From positions 124,001-188,000 of the forward strand of contig CAVRVO010000029.1 of the NCBI GenBank assembly GCA_963724625.1: 64,000 nt of DNA, read 5' to 3'. This DNA comes from DATBVX01 sp963724625. Its GTDB lineage: Bacteria; Pseudomonadota; Gammaproteobacteria; Steroidobacterales; Steroidobacteraceae. Of this stretch, positions 36,602 to 46,381 are shown in pieces (the stretch's first letter is position 1; every line of letters starts with the position of its first letter). The translations under genes and the position numbers were made by a program. The notes beneath the pieces are model-generated. The model ran no database searches and had not been told where the DNA came from. It saw only the letters and a list, made by a program, of their open reading frames with translations.

Positions 36602-37309
36602 TCAGAACTTCTCCACCCAGGGTCGCAGGTCGAGCTCGTGCGTCCACGCGCTGCGATGCTGGCGATGAAGTCCAAGGTACGCTTCGGCGATTGCGTTTGG
36701 TTCCAGCAGAGAATCGGGGCCCCGGTCGCCAAGCAGGTGCTCATAGCGCCGTGAATGGATCTGGCCATCGATGATCACGTGCGCCACATGAATTCCCTTC
36801 GGGCTCAGCTCGCGCGCCAGACTCTGTGCGATCGCGCGCAGGGCGAACTTGGGCGAGGCGAGATTCGCGAATCCCGCACCGCCCCTGAGCGAAGCGGTGG
36901 CGCCGGTGAAGAGGATCGTGCCGGTGCCCTGCGTGAGCATGGCGCGAGCAGCCGCGCGCCCGACCAGGAACCCTCCGAAGCAACCGATACGCCAGCTGTG
37001 CTCGAACTCCTCCGGGGAGGTGTCTGTTACATCCAGTTTCTTGAAAGTGCCGGCGTTGAAGATCGCGACCCGCAACGGTCCGTGTTGTCGCTCGGCGGTG
37101 TTGAATAACTCCTCCACCTGCTGTGGCACCCTCGCGTCGCATGCGACCGGGATGACCCGGCCCGGGCTGCCTGGCAATGAGATTTCTTCCAGGACGGGGG
37201 CACTGCGGGCTGCCGCGAGGACTGTATAGCCCGCCTGCGAGAACGTCCGGACGAGCGCCGCACCCAGGCCCGGACCGACCCCTACCACCACTGCTGTTTC
37301 CTGCGTCAT
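36602..37309 (-). CDS. SDR family oxidoreductase lacking the canonical catalytic Tyr
   Basis: The 235-residue protein starts with the Rossmann motif AVVVGVGPGLGAALVRTFSQAG (split GxGxxxGxG variant), carries FNAG for NNAG, and ends with VAHVIIDGQIHSRRYEH. The catalytic region reads GATASLRGGAGFANLASPKFALRAIAQ: the Lys is kept but the Tyr four residues before it is Leu. A subgroup of SDR proteins with this FAxxAxxKFALR pattern exists, so the change may be ancestral rather than decay. ATG 37309 has GAGGAG 7-12 nt upstream. It begins 45 bp after dnaE2 on the same strand and could be read through from the SOS operon. Confidence 0.85.
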   Translation of the reverse strand: MTQETAVVVGVGPGLGAALVRTFSQAGYTVLAAARSAPVLEEISLPGSPGRVIPVACDARVPQQVEELFNTAERQHGPLRVAIFNAGTFKKLDVTDTSPEEFEHSWRIGCFGGFLVGRAAARAMLTQGTGTILFTGATASLRGGAGFANLASPKFALRAIAQSLARELSPKGIHVAHVIIDGQIHSRRYEHLLGDRGPDSLLEPNAIAEAYLGLHRQHRSAWTHELDLRPWVEKF

Positions 37310-37354
37310 TGCTGACTCCTCGGGCAGACCTTCGTCGTCATATGACACCACCGC

Positions 37355-40300
37355 TCAGCGAAAGTCGCGCGATTTCGCCGCCAATGTTCCCAGCCAACGG
37401 CTGAGATCGGTGAATCGCGCTGCGATCACGTGCATCACTTCGCCCTGCCGCTGCAGCTCGCCATGCACTTCGAGCAGCCGCGCTTCGAGAAAGTGGCGCC
37501 GCTGGGCTTCGGCAACGCGGGGCCAAACGATGAGATTCACATGACCGGTCTCATCCTCGAGCGTGAGGAAGATTACCCCGCTCGCGCTCGAAGGACGTTG
37601 GCGCGTGATGACGAGCCCGGCCGTGCGCACTTTGGTGCCGGGTGCAAGTGCATCGAGATCCTTGGCGGTCAGCAGATGACGCGCGCGCAGCCGTTCGCGC
37701 AGCAACGCCAATGGATGGCGCCCGAGCGTCAGGCCGAGGGCACGATAGTCCGCGAGCAGGTTCTGTCCTTCGGTCGGTGCGGCGAGCATCGGGATGCCTT
37801 CGGCCACCTTGATCTGCGGGAATACCGGCAGTGCTGCTTCCACACCCGCAACTTCCCACACCGCTCGATGCCGGTTTCCGGTGAGCCGTGAACAAGCGCC
37901 GGCATCAGCCAGCGCATTGAGGTCACGTCGCCCGAGATGCGCTCGCTCCGCGAGATCCTGCAGGTTTTCGAAGCTTCGTACGCAGCGCGCCGCCACCAGT
38001 CGCTCGACAGCCACCTGAGACAGTCCTTTCGCCAATCGCAATCCGAGTCGCAATGCAGGTTCGCCATCCTCACGCCGTTCGAGCGTGCAATCCCATTGGC
38101 TCTCGAGCACATCCACGGGCCTGACCTCTACGCCATGCGCACGCGCATCACGCACCAACTGTGCGGGCGCGTAAAAGCCCATCGGCAGACTGTTGAGCAG
38201 CGCACAGGTGAAGATCGCGGGCTGGTGACACTTGATCCACGCCGAGGCATACGCCAGCAGCGCAAAGCTTGCGGCGTGTGACTCCGGGAAGCCGTACTCG
38301 CCGAAGCCCAGGATCTGCCTGAAGATGCGCGCCGCGAATTCGTCACTGTAGCCGCGCTCGCGCATGCCGCTCAGAAGCCGCTGCTCGAAATGCTCCAGGC
38401 CCCCACGCCGTTTCCATGCCGCCATCGAGCGGCGCAGGTCATCAGCCTCACCCGGCGTAAATCCCGCCGCCACCATGGCGAGCTGCATCACCTGTTCCTG
38501 GAAGATCGGCACGCCGAGCGTGCGCTTGAGAACCTTTTCCACCGCGGCACTCGGATAGCTCTCGGGCTCCTCGCCGTTGCGGCGCCGGAGATAGGGATGA
38601 ACCATGTCGCCCTGGATCGGCCCCGGGCGCACGATCGCGACCTCGATCACCAGGTCGTAGAAATTTTCCGGCTTCAGGCGCGGCAGCATCGACATCTGCG
38701 CGCGCGACTCGATCTGGAACACCCCGACCGTGTCGGCGCGCTGGATCATCTGGTAAACGGCCGGATCCTCGGGCGGGATCGAAGCGAGCGTGTACTCGTG
38801 ACCACGGAAATCGCGCAGCAGCTCGAGCGATTTGCGCAGTGCCGAGAGCATCCCGAGTCCCAGCACATCCACTTTCAGAAGCCCAAGCGTGTCCAGATCG
38901 TCCTTGTCCCACTGGATCACGGTGCGATCAGGCATCGTGGCATTTTCGATCGGCACCAGCTCTTCGAGCGGGCCACGTGAGATCACGAAGCCGCCCACAT
39001 GCTGTGAAAGATGGCGCGGAAAACCGATCAGTTCGTGCACTCGCTCCAGGAGCCTCGCGAGCAATGGATTGCGAGGATCGAAGCCCGCGCTGCGCACGCG
39101 CTCGTCGGCTACCTGGCTGCCATCCCACCAGTGCATTGCATGTGCCAGTCGCTCGACCTGCAGCGGGTCCAGGCCCATTGCCTTGCCTGCATCGCGCAGC
39201 GCGCTGCGTGGCTGATAAGTGATGAGCGTGGCGGCAATGGCGGCACGGTGCCGGCCGTACTTGGCGTACACGTACTGGATGACTTCTTCGCGCCGCTCGT
39301 GCTCGAAGTCGATGTCGATGTCGGGCGGCTCGTTGCGCTCTCGGGAAATGAAGCGCTCGAACAGCACGTCCTGCCGCCCGGGATCGACCGAAGTCACGCC
39401 CAGGCAATAGCAGACCGTGGAATTGGCGGCCGAACCGCGTCCCTGGCAGAGGATTTTTCTCCCCGTTGCGAACTGCACCAGGTCGTGCACGGTGAGGAAG
39501 TAGGCCTCGTATCGCAATTCCGCGATCAGCGTGAGTTCGTGCTCGATGAGAGCCCGCACGTGCTCCGGCACTCCCTGCGGCCAGCGTCGGCGCGCGCCCT
39601 CTTCAGTGAGCTGGCGCAGCCATCCTGCAGCGTTCTCGCCCGCCGGCACCAGCTCTTGCGGGTACTCATAGCGCAGCTCATCGAGCGAAAACTCGCAGCG
39701 CTCGGCAACACGCTCGGTTTCCTCGAGTAACGCGCGCGGATACAAGCGCGCCAGCTCGGTGCATGAGCGCAAGTGCCGCTCGCCACTCGGCTGCAATTCA
39801 TAGCCCACTGCGGCTATCGGCTTGTTGAGCCGGATCGCGGTGAGCAAATCCTGCAGCGCGCGCCGTTCGCGTACATGCATCTGCACACCACCACTCGCCA
39901 CGAGCGGCAGATTCAACGCCTTGCCGAGTCGCGTCAGCGCGGCGAGCCGGCCGCGATCGTCCCCCGTGCGCAGCAGCTCCACTGCAAGCCAGGTGCGTTG
40001 CGGGCAGAGAGCCTGAAGCCATTCACCTTGCGCGGGATCCACGTCATTGCCGGGAAACCACAACCCGAGACAGTCGCCGAGATCCGCAGGGGTGATCTGC
40101 TCACGTGCAAGGCTATAGCTGCCTTTGTGCGCGCTGCGGCGCGCACGGGTGATCAGACGGCAAAGCCGGCCGTAAGCCGTGCGATTGGTGGCGAGCAGCA
40201 CCAACCGCAGCCCATCCACGAGCACGAATTCGCTGCCCACGATGAACTTGAACCGCGCATCCTTTGCGGCTTCGTGCGCCCGAACGACACCCGCGACGGT

Positions 40301-40426
40301 GCACTCATCCGTGAGCGCCAGGGCGCTGTAGCCAAGCTCCACGGCTCGTTCGACGAGCTCGTGAGGGTGAGAGGCGCCTTGGAGAAAGGTGAAATTGCTG
40401 CTGCAGTGAAGCTCGGCATAAGGCAT
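37355..40426 (-). CDS. dnaE2: Error-prone DNA polymerase III alpha subunit homolog
   Basis: The 1023-residue protein begins MPYAELHCSSNFTFLQGASHP, the PHP domain of DnaE2. The C-family polymerase core includes KILCQGRGSAANSTVCYCLG and the catalytic aspartates in NEPPDIDIDFEHERREEV; a helix-hairpin-helix region and an OB-fold (GLVITRQRPSSASGVIFLTLEDETG) follow. The short length compared with DnaE (about 1160) and its place behind imuA-imuB mark it as DnaE2. Its role is translesion synthesis and damage-induced mutagenesis together with ImuB. The frame is open to 40525, but the extra N-terminus overlaps imuB and has no homology; ATG 40426 lies 16 bp after the imuB stop. Confidence 0.96.
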   Translation of the reverse strand: MPYAELHCSSNFTFLQGASHPHELVERAVELGYSALALTDECTVAGVVRAHEAAKDARFKFIVGSEFVLVDGLRLVLLATNRTAYGRLCRLITRARRSAHKGSYSLAREQITPADLGDCLGLWFPGNDVDPAQGEWLQALCPQRTWLAVELLRTGDDRGRLAALTRLGKALNLPLVASGGVQMHVRERRALQDLLTAIRLNKPIAAVGYELQPSGERHLRSCTELARLYPRALLEETERVAERCEFSLDELRYEYPQELVPAGENAAGWLRQLTEEGARRRWPQGVPEHVRALIEHELTLIAELRYEAYFLTVHDLVQFATGRKILCQGRGSAANSTVCYCLGVTSVDPGRQDVLFERFISRERNEPPDIDIDFEHERREEVIQYVYAKYGRHRAAIAATLITYQPRSALRDAGKAMGLDPLQVERLAHAMHWWDGSQVADERVRSAGFDPRNPLLARLLERVHELIGFPRHLSQHVGGFVISRGPLEELVPIENATMPDRTVIQWDKDDLDTLGLLKVDVLGLGMLSALRKSLELLRDFRGHEYTLASIPPEDPAVYQMIQRADTVGVFQIESRAQMSMLPRLKPENFYDLVIEVAIVRPGPIQGDMVHPYLRRRNGEEPESYPSAAVEKVLKRTLGVPIFQEQVMQLAMVAAGFTPGEADDLRRSMAAWKRRGGLEHFEQRLLSGMRERGYSDEFAARIFRQILGFGEYGFPESHAASFALLAYASAWIKCHQPAIFTCALLNSLPMGFYAPAQLVRDARAHGVEVRPVDVLESQWDCTLERREDGEPALRLGLRLAKGLSQVAVERLVAARCVRSFENLQDLAERAHLGRRDLNALADAGACSRLTGNRHRAVWEVAGVEAALPVFPQIKVAEGIPMLAAPTEGQNLLADYRALGLTLGRHPLALLRERLRARHLLTAKDLDALAPGTKVRTAGLVITRQRPSSASGVIFLTLEDETGHVNLIVWPRVAEAQRRHFLEARLLEVHGELQRQGEVMHVIAARFTDLSRWLGTLAAKSRDFR

Positions 40427-40442
40427 GACAAGCCTGCGGCAT

Positions 40443-42050
40443 TCATCCGAACAGCCCATGCACGTACCAGTGCTGCGGGGCGCGGCGCTCCCGGTACACC
40501 CATAATCTCGCGCCATCCTCGGCACGTGTCTCGAAATAATCGCGCGTCACTTCGCGGCCGTCCCACCAACCGGTTTCGATGCGTTCCGGGCCACGTAATC
40601 TCTTTCCCTGGCGCACGATCTCGCGTGGCTGTGCCAGTAGCCACAAAGGACGCTCAGCCGCCCGACGGGGTCTATCGACGCGAGGCAGATCGTGAATCTC
40701 GTTCCCGGCACCGACTTTCCAGGCGCATTCCGGTCGATGATCCGCAACTGCACATACGCCGAACACCCGCTCGTTACCGAGCCGGGCACGCAGGCGTTCG
40801 ATCAGTCGCGGCAATGCATCCATAGTTTCCTGCGCGTGCGCCTGCTTCCACAGCCAGCCATTCGCAGGCATCGCGGGGAGCAGCGCCCCGGACCGCAATC
40901 GCAGGGCAATGACCGGGCCCGGTAATACGAGCGCCGCCAGTCGTTCGGCCAGCAGGCCACGCAGATGCACTGCCTCGCCGCTCGGCAATGCGAGGCCGAT
41001 GCGAAGCCGGGTCAGCGGATGCGTTCGATGCTTGAGATCCAGACCCAATAACGCGATCGCCGCTTCTCGCTCGCGCAGGAAACGCTGCAGGCGCTCGAGC
41101 AGTGGCCCACACGCCGACTCGAGCTTCTGCGCGGTTTCGATTTCATGCTCCAGGACCTGCCGGGCATCGAAACGTTCGGGGCTGCGAAATCCGCGGCGGG
41201 CCTGTACACGCCGGTCGAATGCGCGATCCAGCTCATCCAGCCAGCGAGTCCCGAGGCGACGGGCAAACCCTGCGCGCGGCAGACGCATGAGATCGCCCAC
41301 GGTATGCACACCCATGTTGAGCAGCAGCACCATGACCTCTTCGGGCCAACGCAGGGAACTGGTGGCAACGTTCGCGAGATGTCCGGTCAGTTCGGCGGGC
41401 TTTTCGATGATCACGGTACCAGTGGCTGCAGCAGCGCTTTCGGGCGGCGCGGATCGTGATCGTGCCAGCCACAGAGAGCCAGTAGGTGTGGGAGCCAGGG
41501 CGAGGCGCGCGGTCATTCCCTGCTCGCGCAGGCCCGCAGTCAGGCGTTCCACCAACGCCTGCGCACCGCCGAACAGTTTCAGACTGCCCTTTACTTCCAG
41601 CAGCAATGCATCCGGTGGCTCGAGGCTCACCAGTGGCGTGAACTGTCGTTGGCACCACGCCGCGAGCTGCACGAGTCGTGCGTGTTCGCGCGCCGCATCG
41701 CGCGCATGAACTTGCAGATCGGGCTCCAGTGCGATCGCGGCATTCAGCGACTGCCCGACACGAACTCCGGCAGCGTGTGCCTTGCCATTACAGGCGAGCA
41801 CGATCTGCTGGCGACTCTGCGTATCGATTACGCCCAGCGAACCCTGCGAAGCCGAAAAGTCCTCGACTGCTTCCAGTGCGAGCCGCGGCAGATCGATCGC
41901 CAGCCAGAGCCGGCGGGCTGCTGTGCGGGAAAGCTTCGCCTCGTGAGGCGGTTCGCGCAGAGCACGGGCCGGGCGGGGCTGGGCTTGTGCGTGCGCACGC
42001 TCAGCGACAGGTTCGCAAGGAAACAGAGACAGGTTGCGCAACACGGGCAT
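40443..42050 (-). CDS. imuB: ImuB, catalytically inactive Y-family polymerase homolog
   Basis: The 535-residue protein has the Y-family layout: palm/fingers (LWLAIDLPRLALEAV; IDTQSRQQIVLACNGKAHAAGVRVGQSLNAA), thumb with HhH (VGDLMRLPRAGFARRLGTRWLDELDRAF), little finger, and a C-terminal domain with WWDGREVTRDYFETRAEDGARLWVYRER. As in known ImuB proteins, the polymerase acidic residues are largely absent, so it acts as a hub linking ImuA, DnaE2 and the beta clamp rather than as a polymerase. The start ATG 42050 lies 17 bp after the imuA stop; the N-terminal 30 residues are poorly conserved, so a later start is possible. Confidence 0.94.
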   Translation of the reverse strand: MPVLRNLSLFPCEPVAERAHAQAQPRPARALREPPHEAKLSRTAARRLWLAIDLPRLALEAVEDFSASQGSLGVIDTQSRQQIVLACNGKAHAAGVRVGQSLNAAIALEPDLQVHARDAAREHARLVQLAAWCQRQFTPLVSLEPPDALLLEVKGSLKLFGGAQALVERLTAGLREQGMTARLALAPTPTGSLWLARSRSAPPESAAAATGTVIIEKPAELTGHLANVATSSLRWPEEVMVLLLNMGVHTVGDLMRLPRAGFARRLGTRWLDELDRAFDRRVQARRGFRSPERFDARQVLEHEIETAQKLESACGPLLERLQRFLREREAAIALLGLDLKHRTHPLTRLRIGLALPSGEAVHLRGLLAERLAALVLPGPVIALRLRSGALLPAMPANGWLWKQAHAQETMDALPRLIERLRARLGNERVFGVCAVADHRPECAWKVGAGNEIHDLPRVDRPRRAAERPLWLLAQPREIVRQGKRLRGPERIETGWWDGREVTRDYFETRAEDGARLWVYRERRAPQHWYVHGLFG

Positions 42051-42067
42051 GAATCACGGCCAAGGGG

Positions 42068-42697
42068 TTAGCGTCGATCCAGCATTACGATGCCCGCTTT
42101 GCCACCCTGCGCTTTTACGATCTCGATCGCGAGACGCGCATCGTCGCCCCATAAAGCGAGTCGCAAAGTCGCCGGAGAAGCCTGCGTGCGTTGCGACAGG
42201 GAACGGAACAACACTCCCAGGCAACCTCCCGCATGCGCAGCGAGCTTCAGGCGGCGCAACGAATGCAGGCTCGCGTTCTCGATCCACGCCAGCACTGCGA
42301 GACAGGCCCCCGAGCGCAAGGCCTGCTCGGCCGCCCACAGTGTCTGTGTCGGGGTAAGTGTTCTGCTCACCAGCAGCCGTGCCGGGTCGATGCCGCGTTC
42401 GGCGAGCGCCGGTGCATAAGGCAGATATGGTGGGTTGAGCCACGCGATGCTGCGTGCCACGGGAGTTTGCTCGCTGGCGATCAGCCGTTTGAGCGCCGGA
42501 ATGAAAAGACTCAACTCACCGATACCAGCACATGCATGCAGGACTTCGACGAGGCCGGGACAGGGCCAGCCGCCACCAGGCAAGCGCTCATCGAGAAGCG
42601 CGTATTCGCTTGGTATGCAGGTGGATGAAACCTGCACAGCTCCCTTCGCTCTCCAGAGAACCGCGGAAGAAAACAACGTATCGAGCGAAGCGACCAT
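42068..42697 (-). CDS. imuA: ImuA, RecA-like/SulA-related translesion protein
   Basis: The 209-residue protein reads LLDERLPGGGWPCPGLVEVLHACAGIGELSLFIPAL, a RecA/SulA-type fold with a degraded nucleotide loop, then SIAWLNPPYLPYAPALAERGIDPARLLVSRT and WIENASLHSLRRLKLAAHAG. It opens the imuA-imuB-dnaE2 operon and is needed for damage-induced mutagenesis. The ATG at 42697 lies 61-94 bp from two LexA-like boxes. ImuA proteins modulate RecA and assemble with ImuB. Confidence 0.94.
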   Translation of the reverse strand: MVASLDTLFSSAVLWRAKGAVQVSSTCIPSEYALLDERLPGGGWPCPGLVEVLHACAGIGELSLFIPALKRLIASEQTPVARSIAWLNPPYLPYAPALAERGIDPARLLVSRTLTPTQTLWAAEQALRSGACLAVLAWIENASLHSLRRLKLAAHAGGCLGVLFRSLSQRTQASPATLRLALWGDDARLAIEIVKAQGGKAGIVMLDRR

Positions 42698-42757
42698 GGA
42701 GTCGGCAGATCCAGATCCCGGTGTAAGAGCTGTTTGAGCTGCAAAAACAAAAGAAAC

Positions 42758-42791
42758 CTGTACTGGCTACAGGTACTGTGATTATATACAG
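42758..42791 (-). promoter_or_regulatory. Tandem LexA (SOS) boxes upstream of imuA
   Basis: CTGTGATTATATACAG at 42776-42791 is a perfect CTGT-N8-ACAG box, and its flanks (TACTGT...ACAGTCA) match the consensus further. Four bases away, CTGTACTGGCTACAG at 42758-42772 is a second, imperfect box with a 7-bp spacer. Both sit 61-94 bp upstream of the imuA start, the expected place for LexA control of this cassette. The second box could strengthen repression; it may also be chance. Confidence 0.9.
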
Positions 42792-43273
42792 TCATCAGGA
42801 CTGGGCAAGCTCTCTCTATTAAAGAAGGAATCGGCAGGGCCGGCACCCGCCCCTTTGACTCGAGCGGCCCACGTCGCCGGATGGCACTTCTCAGTTGTCC
42901 GTGTTCGCGAATGTCGCTGCCGCTGCCAACGAAGTGCACGCATGCGCCGAGACAGCCGCGCATTGGAAAATTTTTTTGCGTTCACCCAGCGAGTCGGATC
43001 GGCTGCGTTTACGGGTTCGAGTCACGGTAGAAAGGTACGAACCGCTCGCTGATTCAAACCAGCGGCTCGATTCTCTCATCCAATTCCAAGCGCACGACAC
43101 TGATGGTGTCCACGCGTAGAGTCCGCGAGGACTACTGCCGTGCGCTGGCCGTCATCGCAGCGGAACTAATCCTCCGCGGGTGAAGTCTGCAAGCGGCAAC
43201 TCATCTGCCCGAGCGGCGTCAAGGCGTGGAACGCTGCAGATGATTCATCGCAGCCCCTAGGGAGGGCGTGTAC
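42792..43273. other. Noncoding region between the SOS boxes and the second RND operon
   Basis: No frame here looks like protein. It must hold the promoter of the second RND operon. A run of seven T at about 42970-42977 and the hairpin AGTCC-GCGA-GGACT near 43120 are the only features noticed. GGGTTCGAGTC at 43012-43022 resembles a tRNA T-loop, but no stem forms around it. A GGAGG precedes the RND start. Confidence 0.4.
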
Positions 43274-46200
43274 GTGAAGCTCACCGATGGTTCGCTCCGC
43301 AACCCCGCGGCCGTGATCATCACGATGGCCCTGGTCATCGCGTTCGGCGTCTACAGCGCGCTCAAACTTCCGATCCAGCTGTTCCCGGACATCGAAGAGC
43401 CGCAGATGTCGATCTTCACCGGCTGGCGCGCAGCAGCGCCCGCTGAGGTGGAATCGGAACTCATCGAACCACAGGAAGCAGCCCTGCAAGGCCTGCCAGG
43501 CCTGAAGGAGCTCAACGCGTTTGCGAACGCCGGCGGCAGCTCCATGAATCTGCGGTTCAATGTCGGCACTGACATGCGGGCGGCGATGATGGACGTCATC
43601 GGCCGGATGAACCAGCTGCCGACCCTGCCACGCGACGCGACTCCGCCGGTCATCTCGCTGGGCGAGGACGGCGGAGGCGGCGCCAACCAGACGCTGAGCT
43701 GGTTCTTCGTGCAATTGCTGCCGGGCACGCCGGGTCCAATCGAGAACTATCAGAAATTTCTCGAGGACGTCGTAAAGCCCCGCATCGAATCCGTGCCAGG
43801 TGTCGCGGTCGTCAATATCAACGCGAGTGCCCCGGAAGAGTTACAGGTGCGTTTCGATCCGTATCGCGCCGCGGAACTGGGCATCGAGATTCCTGCGGTC
43901 GCCGCAGTCGCGGGCACGGCGAATGACACCTCCGGCGGATACGTGGAAGTGGGCCGGCGTGACTACGCGCTGCGCTTCGCGGGTCGCTATTCGCCGCACG
44001 ATCTCGGCGAGCAGATCCTGGCGTGGCGCGATGGCAGCCCGGTACGACTGCGAGACGTTGCGGACATCCAGGTGCGGCGCGGAGATCGCCAGAGCCTTGC
44101 CATGCAAAACGGCAATCCGGCGATGGGGCTGCAGATCATCAAGGAAAGCGGTGCGAATGTTCTCGATACGCTCGGTGCGGTAAAGGAGCAGATTGCGGAG
44201 CTGCGCGATGGGCCGCTCAAGGAAATGGGCCTCACCATCCAGCAGTCCTTCGATCCGTCGTTGTTCATCAACCAGGCGATCAACCTGGTTTCGAGCAATC
44301 TCTTCGCCGGCGTGCTGCTCGCGCTCGGGGTGCTGTGGCTGTTCCTCCGGCATACGCGCGCCGTGATCCTGGTAGGCCTCACGGTTCCGATCTGCCTGCT
44401 GGCGACCTTCATCACTCTGCAACTTACGGGTCGCACACTCAATGTCATCTCCCTGGCGGGGCTCGCCTTCGGTGTCGGCATGGTGCTCGATGCCGGGATC
44501 ATCGTGCTCGAGAACACGTTGCGCCTGCAGGAGCGCGGCGAGCTGCCGGAGGTCGCGGCGAATCGCGGCACGCAGGAAGTGTGGCCGGCGCTCCTCGCGT
44601 CCACGATCACGACTGTCGCAATATTTCTTCCCGTTCTGTGGCTCAAGGACGCCGAGGGCCAGCTGTTCGCGGACCTGGCGCTCACGATCTCGATCGCCAA
44701 TGTCATTTCCATGCTGGTCGCGGTAACTGTCGTGCCGGTGGTTGTTTCACGCTGGGTGAAGCCGCCGCCACTACGTGCTGAAGTCAAGGCGAACTCCGAC
44801 CGGTTCGCACGCCGCATCGTCGCTGTCACTGATGGCCGCCAGCGGCGGCGCCTGCTCATCCTGGGACTCATCAGCGCGCCGATCCTGCTGAGCTGGCTGC
44901 TGCTGCCACGCCTGGACTATCTGCCGCCGGTCAAGCGCGCCGCAATCGACGGCTTCCTGCAATTTCCTCCCGGCGCGAGCGTGGACACCATCGACCGCGA
45001 GATCGTGCAGCCAATCGCGCAACGCATGCGCCCGTACATGGAGGGCGTCAAACAACCCGCACTCCTCAATTACTACGTGCTCGTGTGGCCGGGTGGTGGC
45101 GGCACCATCGGCGCGCGCGTCCAGGATCAATCACAGCTGCCCGAGCTCGAACGGCTGCTGAAGGAGGAAATCCTGGTCGGCTTCCCCGACATGGAATCGT
45201 TCGTTGCCGAGGGAAACCTTTTTGGCGGTTTTGGCGACGGGCGCAACATCGACCTGATGCTGCAGTCGGCGGATGTGACCGCGCTGTTCCCGGTTGCGCG
45301 CGCCGCGATGCAGGAGATCGAGAAGCGCATGCCCGGCGCGCAGGTCCAGCCGTGGCAAGGCCTGGAAGCCGCCGAGCCGGAACTGCGCGTTACGCCGGAT
45401 GATCGCCGCCTCACCGAGGCAGGATGGAATCGTGCCACCGCGGGCAACGTAATCCGAGCCATGGGCGATGGCCTGTGGATCGGGGATTACTTTGATGGCA
45501 ATAAGCGCCTCGACGTGATCCTGCGCGCCGAGGGCTGGAAGACGCCAGAAGAGCTGGCAAGCGTGCCGCTGGCGACTCCCGCAGGCGGAGTGATGCCGCT
45601 CGGGGATCTGATGTCGGTCGAAACCAAGGTCGGGCCCGGTGGCCTGCGGCGCGTCGACGGCAAGCGCACTGTATCGCTCGGCATTTCGCCACCGCGCAAG
45701 ATGTCGCTCGAGGAATCGATCGAGATCCTGAAGCGCGATATCGAACCCGTAATCAAGAAGATGCTGCCCGCCGACGGCAGCATTCGTTACGGTGGCAGCG
45801 CCGACAATCTGAGCAACGCGATCACCAACATGGGGCAGAACTTCGCGTTCGCGATCCTGGTGCTGTTCCTGATCATGGCGGCGATGTTCCGCTCGGTGAA
45901 AGACAGCCTATTGGTGGTGCTGACGATTCCGCTGGCGACGGTCGGCGGTGTGCTGGCGCTGCGCGCACTCAATCTCATCAGCTTCCAGCCGCTCGACCTG
46001 CTCACCATGATCGGCTTCGTGATCATGATGGGGCTCGTCATCAACAACGCGATTCTGCTCGTCGATCAGACGCGAGCCAGTGAGCGTGAGGGTGTCGAGC
46101 GGCGCGAAGCAGTGGTGCAGGCGATTCAGCTGCGCATCCGGCCGATCCTTTGCAACACCGCCACTTCGCTGGTCGGCATGTTGCCGCTCGCAGTCGTGCC

Positions 46201-46381
46201 TGGACCCGGCAGCACGCTGTATCGCGGACTCGGTGCCGTCATCGTCGGTGGCATGACGGTGAGCACGGTATTCACGCTGCTGCTGTTGCCGGCGCTGCTG
46301 CGGCTCGGCGAGCGCGAGCCTGACACCGAAACGCAGCCCGCCCGCAAACTCACCCCGCCGAGACTCGAGCGAGTCGCATGA
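43274..46381 (+). CDS. RND efflux permease, single-Asp TM4 type
   Basis: The protein has 1035 residues and begins MKLTDGSLRNPAAVIITMALVIAFGVYSALKL (in parts: SLRNPAAV and LPIQLFPDIEEPQ). TM4 reads FGVGMVLDAGIIVLENTLRLQ: the first of the two AcrB aspartates is kept and the second is Ala, as in the heavy-metal (CusA) type. The C-terminal half has MMGLVINNAILLVDQTRAS. The GTG at 43274 is preferred over GTG 43268 because GGAGG lies 8 nt before it and 2 nt before the other. Its end overlaps the adaptor gene (ATGATG). Permease-before-adaptor is the reverse of the first pump's order. The substrate is unknown. Confidence 0.93.
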   Translation: MKLTDGSLRNPAAVIITMALVIAFGVYSALKLPIQLFPDIEEPQMSIFTGWRAAAPAEVESELIEPQEAALQGLPGLKELNAFANAGGSSMNLRFNVGTDMRAAMMDVIGRMNQLPTLPRDATPPVISLGEDGGGGANQTLSWFFVQLLPGTPGPIENYQKFLEDVVKPRIESVPGVAVVNINASAPEELQVRFDPYRAAELGIEIPAVAAVAGTANDTSGGYVEVGRRDYALRFAGRYSPHDLGEQILAWRDGSPVRLRDVADIQVRRGDRQSLAMQNGNPAMGLQIIKESGANVLDTLGAVKEQIAELRDGPLKEMGLTIQQSFDPSLFINQAINLVSSNLFAGVLLALGVLWLFLRHTRAVILVGLTVPICLLATFITLQLTGRTLNVISLAGLAFGVGMVLDAGIIVLENTLRLQERGELPEVAANRGTQEVWPALLASTITTVAIFLPVLWLKDAEGQLFADLALTISIANVISMLVAVTVVPVVVSRWVKPPPLRAEVKANSDRFARRIVAVTDGRQRRRLLILGLISAPILLSWLLLPRLDYLPPVKRAAIDGFLQFPPGASVDTIDREIVQPIAQRMRPYMEGVKQPALLNYYVLVWPGGGGTIGARVQDQSQLPELERLLKEEILVGFPDMESFVAEGNLFGGFGDGRNIDLMLQSADVTALFPVARAAMQEIEKRMPGAQVQPWQGLEAAEPELRVTPDDRRLTEAGWNRATAGNVIRAMGDGLWIGDYFDGNKRLDVILRAEGWKTPEELASVPLATPAGGVMPLGDLMSVETKVGPGGLRRVDGKRTVSLGISPPRKMSLEESIEILKRDIEPVIKKMLPADGSIRYGGSADNLSNAITNMGQNFAFAILVLFLIMAAMFRSVKDSLLVVLTIPLATVGGVLALRALNLISFQPLDLLTMIGFVIMMGLVINNAILLVDQTRASEREGVERREAVVQAIQLRIRPILCNTATSLVGMLPLAVVPGPGSTLYRGLGAVIVGGMTVSTVFTLLLLPALLRLGEREPDTETQPARKLTPPRLERVA

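Noticed and set aside
43003..43035. GGGTTCGAGTC resembling a tRNA T-loop
   Set aside because: The flanking bases do not form a T stem, and no D-arm, anticodon arm or acceptor stem can be assembled around it.
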